From: Xenopus tropicalis
Taxonomy: Eukaryota; Chordata; Amphibia; Anura; Pipidae
Assembly (NCBI RefSeq): GCF_000004195.4
Contig: NC_030679.2
Location: forward strand, 143,848,039-143,912,038
Length of the DNA stretch: 64,000 nt
Direction: 5' to 3'
This document shows, in pieces, positions 47,796 through 59,511 of the stretch. The first letter of the stretch is position 1; every line of letters begins with the position of its first letter. The position numbers were made by a program, and so were the translations under genes. Below the pieces are notes generated by a model. It was not told the origin of the DNA and searched no databases. It saw only the letters and a list, made by a program, of their open reading frames with translations.

Positions 47796-48180
47796 TTTAC
47801 TTTCTGGTTAACGTTTAATGTTATAGAATGGTCTATTCTTAGCAAGTTTTCAATTCTTCATTTTTTGTTATAGTTTTTTTAATGATTTCATTTTCAGTTC
47901 AGGAGCTCTCCAGTTTGGAGTTTCAGCAGCTGGTTGCTAGGGTCCGAGTTACCTTAGCAACGGGGGAGCGGTTTGGATGAGAGACGGGTATATGAATAGG
48001 AGAGGGGGCGAATAGAAGAGAAAGTTACAAAAAGTAACAATAAAACTGGAGCCTCACAGAGCAATAGGTTTTTGGCTGCCGGGGTCAGTGACCCCCATTT
48101 GAAAGCAGCAAACAGAAGAAGTAGGGAAATAATTCAAAAACTATAACAAATAAATAATAAAGACCAATTGAAGAGCAGGA
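47783..48180. mobile_element. MITE-like repeat, CAATTGGTCTTCAT relatives
   Basis: Begins TTAAAGGGGTTGTTTAC and holds the interior seen in the copies at 595-1240 and 24885-25175 (GGTTGCTAGGGTCC, CTTAGCAACGGGGGAG), ending near AAAGACCAATTGAAGAG. Confidence 0.6.
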
Positions 48181-48639
48181 ACATTTCTGTGTGGGCACCT
48201 AAGTTGGTTCTATGGCCTGTATATCAGTCCCAGCTCATAATGGCGCACTGTATCTTTAAACTGATCACGTGACCACCAGAGTGCACCCAGGTGGAAATCC
48301 CTCGTAAATTACCCATAATGAGTTCAATGGGCCTGACCTTGAAAGGCTGACAGTAAAGTTCAGCTTGAGCAGCGAGACTGTTTGTTTTTGGATTAAAGCT
48401 CCGAAGGGTCTCGTGGCAACGAAAACCATAAATCATGGCCGACGTTGGGCAAGTACATTGGGCGCAAAGGCAAGTCGGAGAGATGTAGAATGTACTATAT
48501 GGGCATGGAGATGGGCCGCTCTGGCCAGCGTAGGGTTGCCACTAGTGATGCGCCAATCTGGCCCATTTCGCTTTGCCGAAAATCTCACCAAACGGGGAAA
48601 AAAAAATCAGCGAAACGCATTTGACACGCAACATTTTCA

Positions 48640-49250
48640 AGGGGAACTTAAACACATTATTGTTTTCTATTTTACCCATTTTTAAGGGGAAGTTAAACAG
48701 ATGATTATTTTATATTTCACACACTTTCAAGGGCAACTTAAACACATTATTGTTTTCTATTTTACCCATTTTTAAGGGGAAGTTAAACAGATGATCATTT
48801 TCTATTTCACACACTTTCAAGGGCAACTTAAACACATTATTGTTTTCTATTTCACAAACTTTCAAGGGCAACTTAAACACATTATCGTTTTCTATTTCAC
48901 ACACTTTCAAGGGCAACTTAAACACATTATTATTTTCTATTTCACACACTTTCAAGGGCAACTTAAACACATTATCGTTTTCTATTTCACACACTTTCAA
49001 GGGCAACTTAAACACATTATTATTTTCTATTTCACACACTTTCAAGGGCAACTTAAACACATTATTATTTTCTATTTCACACACTTTCAAGGGCAACTTA
49101 AACACATTATTATTTTCTATTTCACACACTTTCAAGGGCAACTTAAACACATTATTGTTTTCTATTTCACACACTTTCAAGGGCAACTTAAACACATTAT
49201 TGTTTTCTATTTCACACACTTTCAAGGGCAACTTAAACACATAAGCAATA
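48640..49250 (+). repeat. 45-bp AT-rich minisatellite
   Basis: About 13 units containing ACTTAAACACATTATTGTTTTC and ATTTCACACACTTTCAAGGGC. It follows CCACTAGTGATGCGCCAATCTG at about 48539, the same left-end motif as the insertion at 1685, so it is probably an internal satellite of a related element. Confidence 0.93.
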
Positions 49251-49974
49251 TATTAAACTTTCACCAAAGTTTGGCATGAAAATAACACAAAATTCAAAAT
49301 TTTTGTACGATCAACTTACAAATGATCATGACTATTAATAAATACATTGTCGGTCAAATTTTTTAATCAAGAAACTCTCAGCAGTTTGTGACTTTTAGTA
49401 AATCTGCCCATTAATGTCTAAATCAGAGATTCTTTGGGTCGGAACCCAAAAATGGCTTCCAAGTGGGTCTCCTTAACTCCCCCCCTCCTTTAACAAACGG
49501 GTACTTTACGGTGCACAATTGGTTCTAGAGCAATTTTAGAAAGTAACGGTGTAATAAAGGCAAAACTGACTGATTCTTTAGTCATGGGAACCAGGAAACC
49601 AGTGCAATAAAAGGGTAAGTGTGGGGATCGCGGCGCGTGGATATGGGGCTGGTACTGAGAGCGAAACCAGGCATTATGGGTAAAACGTAACATCATTAAT
49701 TCTTAATAAAAAGGGAGGCGGTCTGTGTAATTACGTGCTAATTACATACACAATATTGTCATTAAATGTAATTATAGTGATTACATGGAGGGAGTACTCC
49801 ACACAGAAAATTACACAATTAGTAGTGTGAATGGATCTGCACTCATATTCTGCCCAGAGAAACTTCACTCATTTATTAACTCATTGTAAAGGGCAATGTG
49901 ACTACAGGGGTCATAAAAGTAAGTTCTAAATGAAGCCCTGATGGGCAGGGTTGTGCTATTTGTACATGAAAAGA

Positions 49975-50920
49975 GAACTGGCAGATTTGAGAACTGGGGG
50001 ATAGAAAAATGGCAGATGGTAGAATGGTGGATAGAGAAATGGCAGATAGTGGAATGGTAGGTAAAGAAATGGCAGATTGTGGAATGGTGGATAGAGAAAT
50101 GGCAGATGGTAGAATGGTGGATAGAGAACTGGCGTATAGATAACTGACAGATAGATAAATGGCAGATAGTGGAATGGTGGATAGAGAACTTGCAGATAGA
50201 GAAATGGCAGATAGTGGAATAGTGGATAGAGAACTGGCAGATATTGGGATGGTGGATAGAAACCTGGCTGATATAGAAATGGCAGATAGTGGAATGGTGG
50301 ATAGAGAACCTGCAGATAAAGAAATTGCAGATATTGGAATGGTGGATAGAGAAATGGTGGATAGAGAAATGGCAGATAGTGGAATGGTGGATAGAGACCT
50401 GGCAGATATAGAAATGGCAGATAGTGGAATGGTGGAAAGAGAAATAGCAGATAGTGGGATGGTGGATAGAGAAATGGCAGCTAGTGGAATGGTGGATAGA
50501 GAAATGGCAGATAGTGGAATGGTGGATAGAGACCTGGCAGATATCGAAATGGCAGATAGTGGAATGGTGAAAAGAGAAATAGCAGATAGTGGGATGGTGG
50601 ATAGAGAAATGGCAGATAGTGGAATGGTGGATAGAGAAATGGCAGATAGTGGAATGGTGGATAGAGACCTGGCAGATATTGAAATGGCAGATAGTGGAAT
50701 GGTGAAAAGAAAAATAGCAGATAGTGGGATGGTGGATAGAGAAATGGCAGCTAGTGGAATGGTGGATAGAGAAATGGCAGATAGTGGAATGGTGGATAGA
50801 GAACTGGCAGATAGTGAAATGGTGAAAAGAGAAATAGCAGATAGTGGGATGGTGGACAGAGAAATGGCAGCTAGTGGAATAGTGGATAGAGAACTGGCAG
50901 ATAGAGAAATGGCAGATAGA
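49975..50920 (+). repeat. 30-bp minisatellite (GGCAGATAGTGGAATGGTGG)
   Basis: About 30 units of GGCAGATAGTGGAATGGTGG plus ATAGAGAAAT with many variants. It abuts the LINE tail at about 50925. Frames on both strands are open because the unit is 30 bp. Confidence 0.92.
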
Positions 50921-50924
50921 GCAC

Positions 50925-50990
50925 ATATTGTACAGTGCTGCGGAATATGTTGGCGCTTTATAAATAAATGTTAATGTAATGTAATGTAAA
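50925..50990 (+). mobile_element. LINE-type 3-prime tail
   Basis: Contains TTGTACAGTGCTGCGGAATATG, GTTGGCGCTTTATAAATAAA and a short TAATG tail. This 3-prime end is widespread in frogs and, I believe, belongs to CR1/L2-type LINEs or SINEs that share their tails. Two longer copies lie near 52275-52510 and 54597-54783. Confidence 0.55.
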
Positions 50991-51369
50991 TAGAGAAATG
51001 CTAGGATACACAGTACATCACTAACTGTTGCACCTACCAGATACAGACAATAGACCTCCACCTGTGTTCCTCCAACAAAGCATCAGATGCTCCCGGGCAG
51101 CAGCGAGACATGTGTATGGGTGTGAGAATGTTAATTACTACTTAAATAGGTAACTAGTGACTTCATTGTTAGAAGCTTATCTCAGATAGGTAACCCAGTA
51201 GCCTCGTAAATTCCACCTCTCGCAGAAACACAACACAAGCCCAGTAGTGCTAGGCGGATCCTCCTGGTTTTCTAATATTTCCCAATATATCGTTTTTATT
51301 ATCAGCAGGGACTTATCTTAAGAACAAAGGTCTCCTCATAGATACAGTAGTCCTCACTCACCTCATACG

Positions 51370-51960
51370 AGCCAATAGGAAATATCATCGGGCTAATTCA
51401 ATCGTCTGTCAACGAGCCAATGCGGTCCCTGATCCTAAAGGAAAGTCAAACCTGGCCAATCAAGATCTGCCCCATTTTGGACCAGATATTGGTCAGGTAG
51501 GCTCGTCATGGGTGCCCATAAACAGGCAGATATCCTCCTTGTTTTCTAATATTTCCCAATTTATCTTTTTTATTATCAGAAGGGACTTATCTTTAGAACA
51601 AAGGTCTTCTCATAGATACAGTAGTCCTCACTCACCTCATACGACCCAATAGGAAATATCATTACAAAGCCCTGACAATAAAAGTGGCCATACACGGTGT
51701 GATCCGCTCGTTTGGGCTAATTCAATTGTCAGTAAACGAGCCAATGCGGTCCCCAATCCAAAAGGAAATTCAAACCTGGCCAATCAAGATCTTCCCAATT
51801 TTGGACAGATATTGGTCAGGTAGGCTCATCATGGGTGCCCATAAACGGGCAGATAAGCTGTCGAATCGGTCTGAAGGACCCCAAGCCCAAAGGACCTTTA
51901 CACAATGGGGTGTAAACAAATGTCACCGGGGATGTTGCCCATAGCAACCAAACAGATCTT
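51370..51960. mobile_element. MITE fragments of the CCATACAC family
   Basis: Two partial copies (about 51400-51530 and 51680-51900) share GAGCCAATGCGGTCCC, CAAACCTGGCCAATCAAGATC and GGGTGCCCATAAAC. Flanking sequence (ATTATCAG-AGGGACTTATCTT) is also duplicated, so a segment of about 300 bp was copied together. Confidence 0.55.
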
Positions 51961-52049
51961 TGCATTTGTATATGACTGCTGATTGGTTGATATAAGCAGC
52001 ATCACCGGTGATGTTTGTCTCCAGTGTTAATAAAGATGCCCAACATGTA

Positions 52050-52517
52050 GTAAGTATTAAGGATGCACCGAATCCAGGATCCAGTTTGGGATTCGCCCAA
52101 GATTAGGCCTTTCTCAGAAGGATTCAGAGTTGGACGAATCCACGCTCCTGGTTGAACCAAAACTGAATCATAAAATGATGTGACTTTTTGTCACATAAAC
52201 ACAGAAGTTGAACATTTTTTCAACCCTTCCTTATTCAGCTCAGTATTCGGGGTTCCGACAAATCCCAAAATAATGTAGAGTGTAAGCTCTTTTGGGCAGG
52301 GCTCCCTTCCCCTCCTGTATCAGTTATTGATTGCTTTATATGTTACTCCTTGTAGAGTGTAAGCTCTTTTGGGCAGGGCTCTCTTCCCCTCTTGTATCGG
52401 TTACTGATTGCTTTATATGTTACTCTGTATGTCCAATGTATGGAACCCACTTATTGTACAGCGCTGCGGGATATGTTGGCGCTTTATAAATAAATGTTAA
52501 TAAAGTGTTAATAATAG

Positions 52518-52549
<32 letters not shown>

Positions 52550-52921
52550 TTAGATACAGAGAGATAGCTAGATAGATAGATAGATAGATAGATGGATAGA
52601 TAGATAGATAAATAGATAGATAGATAAATAGATAGATAGATAGATAGATAGATAGAGTTAGATACAGAGAGATAGCTAGATAGATAGATAGATAGATAGA
52701 TGGATAGATAGATAGATAAATAGATAGATAGATAAATAGATAGATAGATACAGAGAGTTAGATACAGAGAGATAGCCAGATAGATAGATAGATAGATAGA
52801 TAGATGGATAGATAGATAGATAAATAGATAGATAGATAAATAGATAGATAGATACAGAGAGTTAGATACAGAGAGATAGCCAGATAGATAGATAGATAGA
52901 TACAGAGAGTTAGATACAGAG

Positions 52922-52958
<37 letters not shown>

Positions 52959-53052
52959 CAGAGAGATAGCCAGATAGATAGATAGATAGATAGATAGATA
53001 CAGAGAGTTAGATACAGAGAGATAGATAGATAGATAGATAGATACAGAGAGT

Positions 53053-53094
<42 letters not shown>

Positions 53095-53131
53095 CAGAGA
53101 GATAGATAGATACAGAGAGATAGATAGATAG

Positions 53132-53162
<31 letters not shown>

Positions 53163-53165
53163 TAG

Positions 53166-53214
<49 letters not shown>

Positions 53215-53241
53215 CAGAGAGTTAGATACAGAGAGATAACC

Positions 53242-53282
<41 letters not shown>

Positions 53283-53309
53283 CAGAGAGTTAGATACAGA
53301 GAGATAACC

Positions 53310-53342
<33 letters not shown>

Positions 53343-53347
53343 CAGAG

Positions 53348-53380
<33 letters not shown>

Positions 53381-53393
53381 CAGAGAGATAGCC

Positions 53394-53428
<35 letters not shown>

Positions 53429-53605
53429 GTTAGATACAGAGAGATAGCCAGATAGATAGATAGATAGATACAGAGAGATAGACAGATATATAGATAGATA
53501 CAGAGAGTTAGATACAGAGAGATAGCCAGATAGATAGATGATAGATAGATAGATAGATAGATAGATGATAGATAGATAGATAGCCAGATAGATAGATAGA
53601 TAGCC

Positions 53606-53649
<44 letters not shown>

Positions 53650-53849
53650 GAAGAGAGTTAGATACAGAGAAATAGATAGATAGATAGATAGAGTTAGATA
53701 CAGAGAGATAGCCAGATAGATAGATAGATAGATAGATAGATACAGAGAGTTAGATACAGATAGATAGATAGATAGATACAGAGAGATAGCCAGATAGATA
53801 GATAGATAGATGATAGATAGATAGATAGATAGATAGATGATAGATAGAT

Positions 53850-53897
<48 letters not shown>

Positions 53898-53968
53898 CAG
53901 AGAGTTAGATACAGAGAGATATCCAGATAGATAGATAGATAGATAGATACAGAGAGTTAGATACAGAG

Positions 53969-54030
<62 letters not shown>

Positions 54031-54086
54031 AGATACAGAGAGATAGACAGATAGATAGATAGATGAAGAGCGTTAGATACAGAGAA

Positions 54087-54120
<34 letters not shown>

Positions 54121-54191
54121 GAGAGAGAGAGAGTTAGATACAGAGAGATAGCCAGATAGATAGATAGATGAAGAGCGTTAGATACAGAGAA

Positions 54192-54225
<34 letters not shown>

Positions 54226-54304
54226 GAGAGAGAGAGAGTTAGATACAGAGAGATAGACAGATAGATAGATAGATGAAGAGCGTTAGATACAGAGAAATAG
54301 ATAG

Positions 54305-54354
<50 letters not shown>

Positions 54355-54410
54355 AGATACAGAGAGATAGACAGATAGATAGATAGATGAAGAGCGTTAG
54401 ATACAGAGAA

Positions 54411-54444
<34 letters not shown>

Positions 54445-54809
54445 GAGAGAGAGAGAGTTAGATACAGAGAGATAGACAGATAGATAGATAGATGAAGAGC
54501 GTTAGATACAGAGAAATAGATAGATAGATAGATAGATAGATGAGAGAGAGAGAGTTAGATACAGAGAGATAGCCAGATAGATAGATGATAGATATTGTAA
54601 GCTCTTTTTGTAGAGTGTAAGCTCTTTTGGGCAGGGCTCCCTTCCCCTCCTGTATCGGTTACTGATTGCTTTATATGTTACTCTGTATGTCCAATGTATG
54701 TAACCCACTTATTGTACAGCGCTGCGGGGTATGTTGGCGCTTTATAAATAAACGTTAATAATAATAATAATAATAATAATAATGGATTCGGCCCATCCCT
54801 AGTAAGGAT
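52050..54809 (+). mobile_element. hAT-like element split by LINE tails and a GATA array
   Basis: The element proper is 52058-54801: left end TAAGGATGCACCGAATCC, right end GGATTCGGCCCATCCCTA (inverted). The flanks are GTAAGTAT (52050-52057) and GTAAGGAT (54802-54809), a 7/8 match consistent with an 8-bp hAT target duplication. The interior after about 52270 is LINE tail, then GATA array, then LINE tail again. No transposase. Confidence 0.7.
52510..54590 (+). repeat. GATA microsatellite with GATACAGAGAG phrases, about 2.1 kb
   Basis: Almost pure (GATA)n punctuated by GTTAGATACAGAGAGATAGC and GATGAAGAGCGTTAGATACAG phrases arranged semi-regularly, giving compound higher-order units. It lies between two LINE-tail copies of the same orientation. 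No gene. Confidence 0.97.
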
Positions 54810-56280
54810 ACAATAGCTTGGGACTGAAAGATGGCAGCCATGACTCAATATGATCCAATAATAATAGGAGTATGGGATCTATTATCCATGCAACTAGTAT
54901 TTCCCCATATCTAGGCTTCCTGCCTAACAGGTTTGGGTAGTTCCCATCAATAGCAGCCCTAACATATTAGTATAAATAGCAAATAACCAGTTTCCCAAGT
55001 CTATAGCCCACCCTCTGTCCTCTTCATATGGGGCATTAAGGATATTTAGAATTTCTCAATGCCAAATTCTCTCTCTGTCTAATACGCCCTTTGCTGTCCC
55101 TAATGTACCACAGAGGTAGTTATTATAAGATATATATATTATATAATAAAGAAAGCACAATAATAAGCAGTATAGGTTTGTATTCCGCCCCCCAAACCCA
55201 GAAATTATATATATACATGTATTACCCATGTATATGTTGATAGTTCTTGTTTATTAAAGGTGGTTTCTATTCAATGCAGTCTATTCTGTAGTTTATTCTA
55301 AGCGTGGGGGGGGGGGGGCACTGACCTCTATGGATTAGTCCATTACTGTATATCTTGCTCCATGTCATGTTCTGTTTACATATCCTGCTTTGTTAAAATT
55401 CATTATTAACCCAATAGCATTGTAAATTCCATAAACCCTGCGTAAGAGAAGCTAATGAAAGTGACCCAGGTGTGTTCTTGTTGTTGACACACACAAAGGG
55501 CAAGTAAAACTCAAACATGAGTTGTTAAAACTTGCCTTATGGCACAGGCCCTCCTGCTCTTGCACAGTGCCCCTTTGGGCATCCAGGGTGCCAATGTCCA
55601 GAGTTGGACTGGGTACCTGTAGGCCTCCTAGGGCTACCACCGCCGCTGCCCAACTCAGACCCGGCCCACTGGGTTTTTCCCATGTACTGATGGACAGCAG
55701 ACACCTACTAATATATACAACCATAGAGTAATGGAAGGACTGGCACACTAACAAGGAAAAGAAACGATAAGATATATATTGTATCTACCTGTTAGCCCAG
55801 AGTCTTCTCAGCAGTCGTCTTGCCTCAGTCCTAGCTGATAATGCACACCATGCAGCTTACTTATATCAATGGCTACTGAACTGGGATATCTGGGTTAACT
55901 GGGTTGTCCAGAACTCATAATTCTTGACCTGTCACTCTTTGGTACAAAAATGTAACTCATTTCAAAGAGATGCTTGAGGCTCAAAATGACCACCTCTGAA
56001 CTCATCTGGCTCTTTTGTTGTTGGTTTCCCCTGATGTCCACAAAGTGGCTTTACAAGCCCAACCAGTTTACCCCAGCGTGGAGCTTGCACGTTCTCACAT
56101 CCTGTACTAGGACATTGTACATTTATACAACCCACAGTCACCACAAAGGAAATATTTGCACATTACTTTGTACTTAGAGCCACTGAAGTGATGCAAGGTG
56201 CCACCTGGGGTTATATGTACCTATTTGCTCATTGACTTCCCTCGCTCGATGTTTTTGTTCAACGTTTACCCAATGCTGTC
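54810..56280. other. Intergenic, nothing firmly recognised
   Basis: A degenerate hAT-like end (GTTGGACTGGG at about 55603, GGCCCACTGGGTTTTTCCC at about 55663) resembles the copies at 63.5-63.7 kb. The rest appears unique; no exon or RNA gene could be supported. Confidence 0.4.
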
Positions 56281-56284
56281 TCTT

Positions 56285-58600
56285 AAGGTGCCCATACTCT
56301 GTAAGATTCGCTTGGTGAGGTCGCCAAGAGAGCAGATCTTCTCCCGATATGCCCACTTATGGATGGGTGATATCGGGGTAATTTGATTGTTTGTCCCTAG
56401 AGCCAACCGATCTAATGAAAATGGCGGGCTTAAGCTTGGTTTCGTAGCCACATCAATGCGATGGAAAAATCAAACCTGCCTGATTGAGATCTGTCCAATT
56501 TCAGGCCAGGTGTTGGTCGGGGAGGCCCTTCGTTGTTGCCTATACACAGGCTAAAGGATTGATATCGGCAGCTGAAATCGGCCCATGTATGCCCACCTTT
56601 TGCCTCTTTTATCTAGGACTTCCTACCTATCCCATGGTAGTCCTCATATCCATAAAGGACCCCATACACGGGCCGATTCGGGTCCCTTAGACCAATTCGG
56701 CAGCTAATCGGCCCGTGTATGGGGACTACCGACGGGCCTGCCCGACCGATATCTGTCCTGAAATCGGCCAGATCTCGATTGGCAGGTTAGAAAATCTAGT
56801 CGGATCGGGGACCACATCGGCTCGTTGATGCGGTCCCCGAACCGACTGCCCCATTGCCTGGGGCCAAACTTTTGAATTAGCCTACACACTCCCCGATATC
56901 GCCCACCCGTAGGTGGGGATATCGGGTGAAGATCCGAATCTTAACGTGTATGAGCACCTAAACTCCATACCGCTCACTGTGTGGTGGTCATATCCAGCAC
57001 TCAATAGTACTTGCACCATAGTGGTCATTATATCTAACTCTTTGGGTCCACCAGCTTCTATGCCCATGGTTGGAATTCGATATCGCCCACCTTAGGACGA
57101 CATATCAGGAGAAGATTTGCTGGTTTGGCAACCTCTCCAAACGATTGGGTCTTAACATGAATGGCCATCATGTAAGATGAGAACTAAAGATTGGTATGTA
57201 ATTATTTCATACATGTTACAACCCCAAAAGTTGCTTCCTTTCTTACCCCAAACCTATTTACCTGCCCTAGTTCCTTTGCCCACGGTCCCCTCAGTATCTC
57301 CTAAGCCTCTCTGTTCCTAGGTTTTCTGTTCACCGGTTCCTATTACCATCGAGCCTCTCTTCCATATTATGTGTTGTAGTCTTTCGCTGAATTTATATAG
57401 TGTCAAAAGTAATCTATGATGAATGGCTGGAAACATTCAGACATATCTCCGCTGGCTGGAAAACACCAGGAGAGAATGTGCCACATGTACGTTTAATAGG
57501 GATAATAATACATTTATGCACCTCTCTTATCTCCTCCACTGTTTGTGTGTAAATACCCTCGGGCTGTGCTTGCCTATCATACAAAAGAGAGATTAAAAGT
57601 AACCCTAAAGGTGGCCATACACGTGGCGATCCGACGATGTTTCGTACGACCATCGGTCGCACGAAACATCGTCAGATCCGCCACACACCATTCAGGGCTG
57701 AATCGGCAGGTAAGGAGGTAGAAACAATAGGATTTCTACCTCCTTCTGCCGATTCAGCTCTGAAGGGAGAATTTTGGTCAGGCGCCTTCTATGGCGCCCG
57801 ATCAAAATTTTCAAACTTGTCCGATCGGCGAGTCGTCCGATATCGGCAGCTTCCTGCGATATCGGTCGACTCGCCGACATGCCATACACGCACCGATTAT
57901 CGTACGAAACGAGGTTTCGTACGATAATATCGGTGCGTGTATGGCCACCTTTAGGCTTGGTTAGGTCTGCGCTAGATTCCCAAGGCTGGAAGAGAGCAGA
58001 TAAGATCTTAAGAGATCTTAAGGACCCCATACACATGAAGATTCTCTCGTTTGTCGAGGTCCCCAAGCGAGTGGATCTTCACCCGATTTCCCCAACTACG
58101 GGTGGGCTATACCGGGGAACGTGTAGGCTAATTCCATCGTTTGGCCATACACGGGCTGATAAACTGCCGAATGCTGATCATTTACTGATAATTGTCCCTA
58201 CGTGTGTTTTAGCAGAGATCATTTTTAAGTATTGTCTATGGCAGGGGATTTTCTGGAGTTTAGTAGCCGTGACAAGTAGCTGCTACTAAGTAGCAGGTAA
58301 AAATCACTGGGATGTGCCAAATGTTAGGCTCCCCCCACACAATATCAGGGAGCGTGTAGGCTAATTCGATCGTTTGGCCCTGGGGCCAAACGATCGAATT
58401 ATATTGGCAGCAATGGGGCAGTCGGTTCGGGGACTGCATGCGGTCCCTGATCCGATTAAATTTCTTAACCTGCCTGATCGATATCTGCCCAATTTCAGGC
58501 CAGAACCCTCGTTTCTGCCCCTACACGGGCCGATAAGCTTCCGAAACGGTCCAAGGGACCCATATTGGCAGCTACAATCAGCCCATGTATGGGGACCTTA
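56285..58600. mobile_element. Cluster of GCCCATACAC-type MITEs
   Basis: At least four related fragments (about 56285-56640, 56650-57170, 58020-58180, 58330-58600) share GTGCCCATACAC or CCCGTGTATGGGG, CGATATC-type palindromic words and CTGCCCAATTTCAGGCCAG. They differ in orientation and length, indicating repeated insertion into one another. No transposase frame. Confidence 0.6.
57604..57955. mobile_element. MITE with 20-bp perfect terminal inverted repeats
   Basis: Starts CCTAAAGGTGGCCATACACG and ends with its exact complement 352 bases later. Subterminal parts also pair (ATCGTACGAAAC words), so the element could fold into a long hairpin. No coding capacity. Confidence 0.85.
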
Positions 58601-58805
58601 AGGGTGAAGACACACAGAGCTACTAGTAGCAGCTACTTGTCACGGCTACTAAAATAGACAGTTCTGATCATTTACTGATAATTGTCTCTACGTGTGTTTT
58701 AGCAGAGACAATTTTTAAGTATTGTCTATGGCAGGGGATTTTCTGGTGTTTAGTAGCTATGACAAGTAGCTGCTACTAAGTAGCTCCATGTGTCTTCACC
58801 CTTAA
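58598..58805. mobile_element. TTAA-flanked MITE, intact, 200 bp
   Basis: TTAA at 58598-58601 and 58802-58805 flanks a 200-bp element whose ends, GGGTGAAGACACA and TGTGTCTTCACCC, are inverted, followed by CTACTAGTAGCAGCTACTTG and its inverse. TTAA duplication suggests piggyBac-type mobilisation. Relatives: the split copy at 1641-2790 and a fragment near 58165-58300. Confidence 0.85.
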
Positions 58806-59511
58806 GGCTCTGGTACACGGGGAGATTAGTTGCCCCCGCGACAAATCTCCCTTGTTGCGGGCGACTAATCTCCCCGATATGACATCCAACCAGCGAAAAT
58901 GTAAATCGTAAGGTGGGATGGCATACACGGTGGCGATTGGCGAAGTTGCCTCTCGAGGCAACTGCAGCGATTTCCACGAATCACGCCGACGCATATGCCA
59001 TCCCACCGGTGATTTACATTTTCGCCGGTTGGATGTCATATCGGGGGGGGATGGAATATAAACAAGTATTCCTAAAGTGGCATAGTCCTGTACAATAGAT
59101 ATAGGCAAGTCGCTACATTAGTTTAGGGAGTGCTCCTCTATACATATATATATATATCGATATTTATGGCACTGCCCGCTGTCCCGGATTCATTGTTAGA
59201 TGTCCCGCTTCTCAGCATTGCCATTTAATTGGTTGCTGTGCCTGCTCTGCTCCAGGGAATAAAGCCCCGCCCCCTTAACTCTTGAATCTCCCCTGCTACC
59301 CCAAGCTCACAGATTTACCTTGATGTTTAATTGTCCTGGGAGGAGCATTTGTGACAGGCAAGGGTTAACTATCAGCATTGGCTGCATCCCTCTCCTTGCT
59401 CCTGCTCACCGGGTCAGGGGCTGGGAGTGTGCTCTGTCTTTTATCAGGCAGAAGAGGCTGCTGTGTTTATTTGTGTGCTGGGCAGTTTCACCTTCCCGCC
59501 CCTAACATATA

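Noticed and set aside
49865..51061. 398-codon minus-strand frame rich in histidine and cysteine, zinc-finger-like at a glance
   Set aside because: The 10-residue period comes from the 30-bp satellite; Cys and His spacing does not match C2H2 fingers and the frame runs into a LINE tail.
54502..54708. Small minus-strand membrane-like frame
   Set aside because: Hydrophobic residues arise from translating GATA repeats (Tyr/Leu/Ser/Ile) and the LINE tail.
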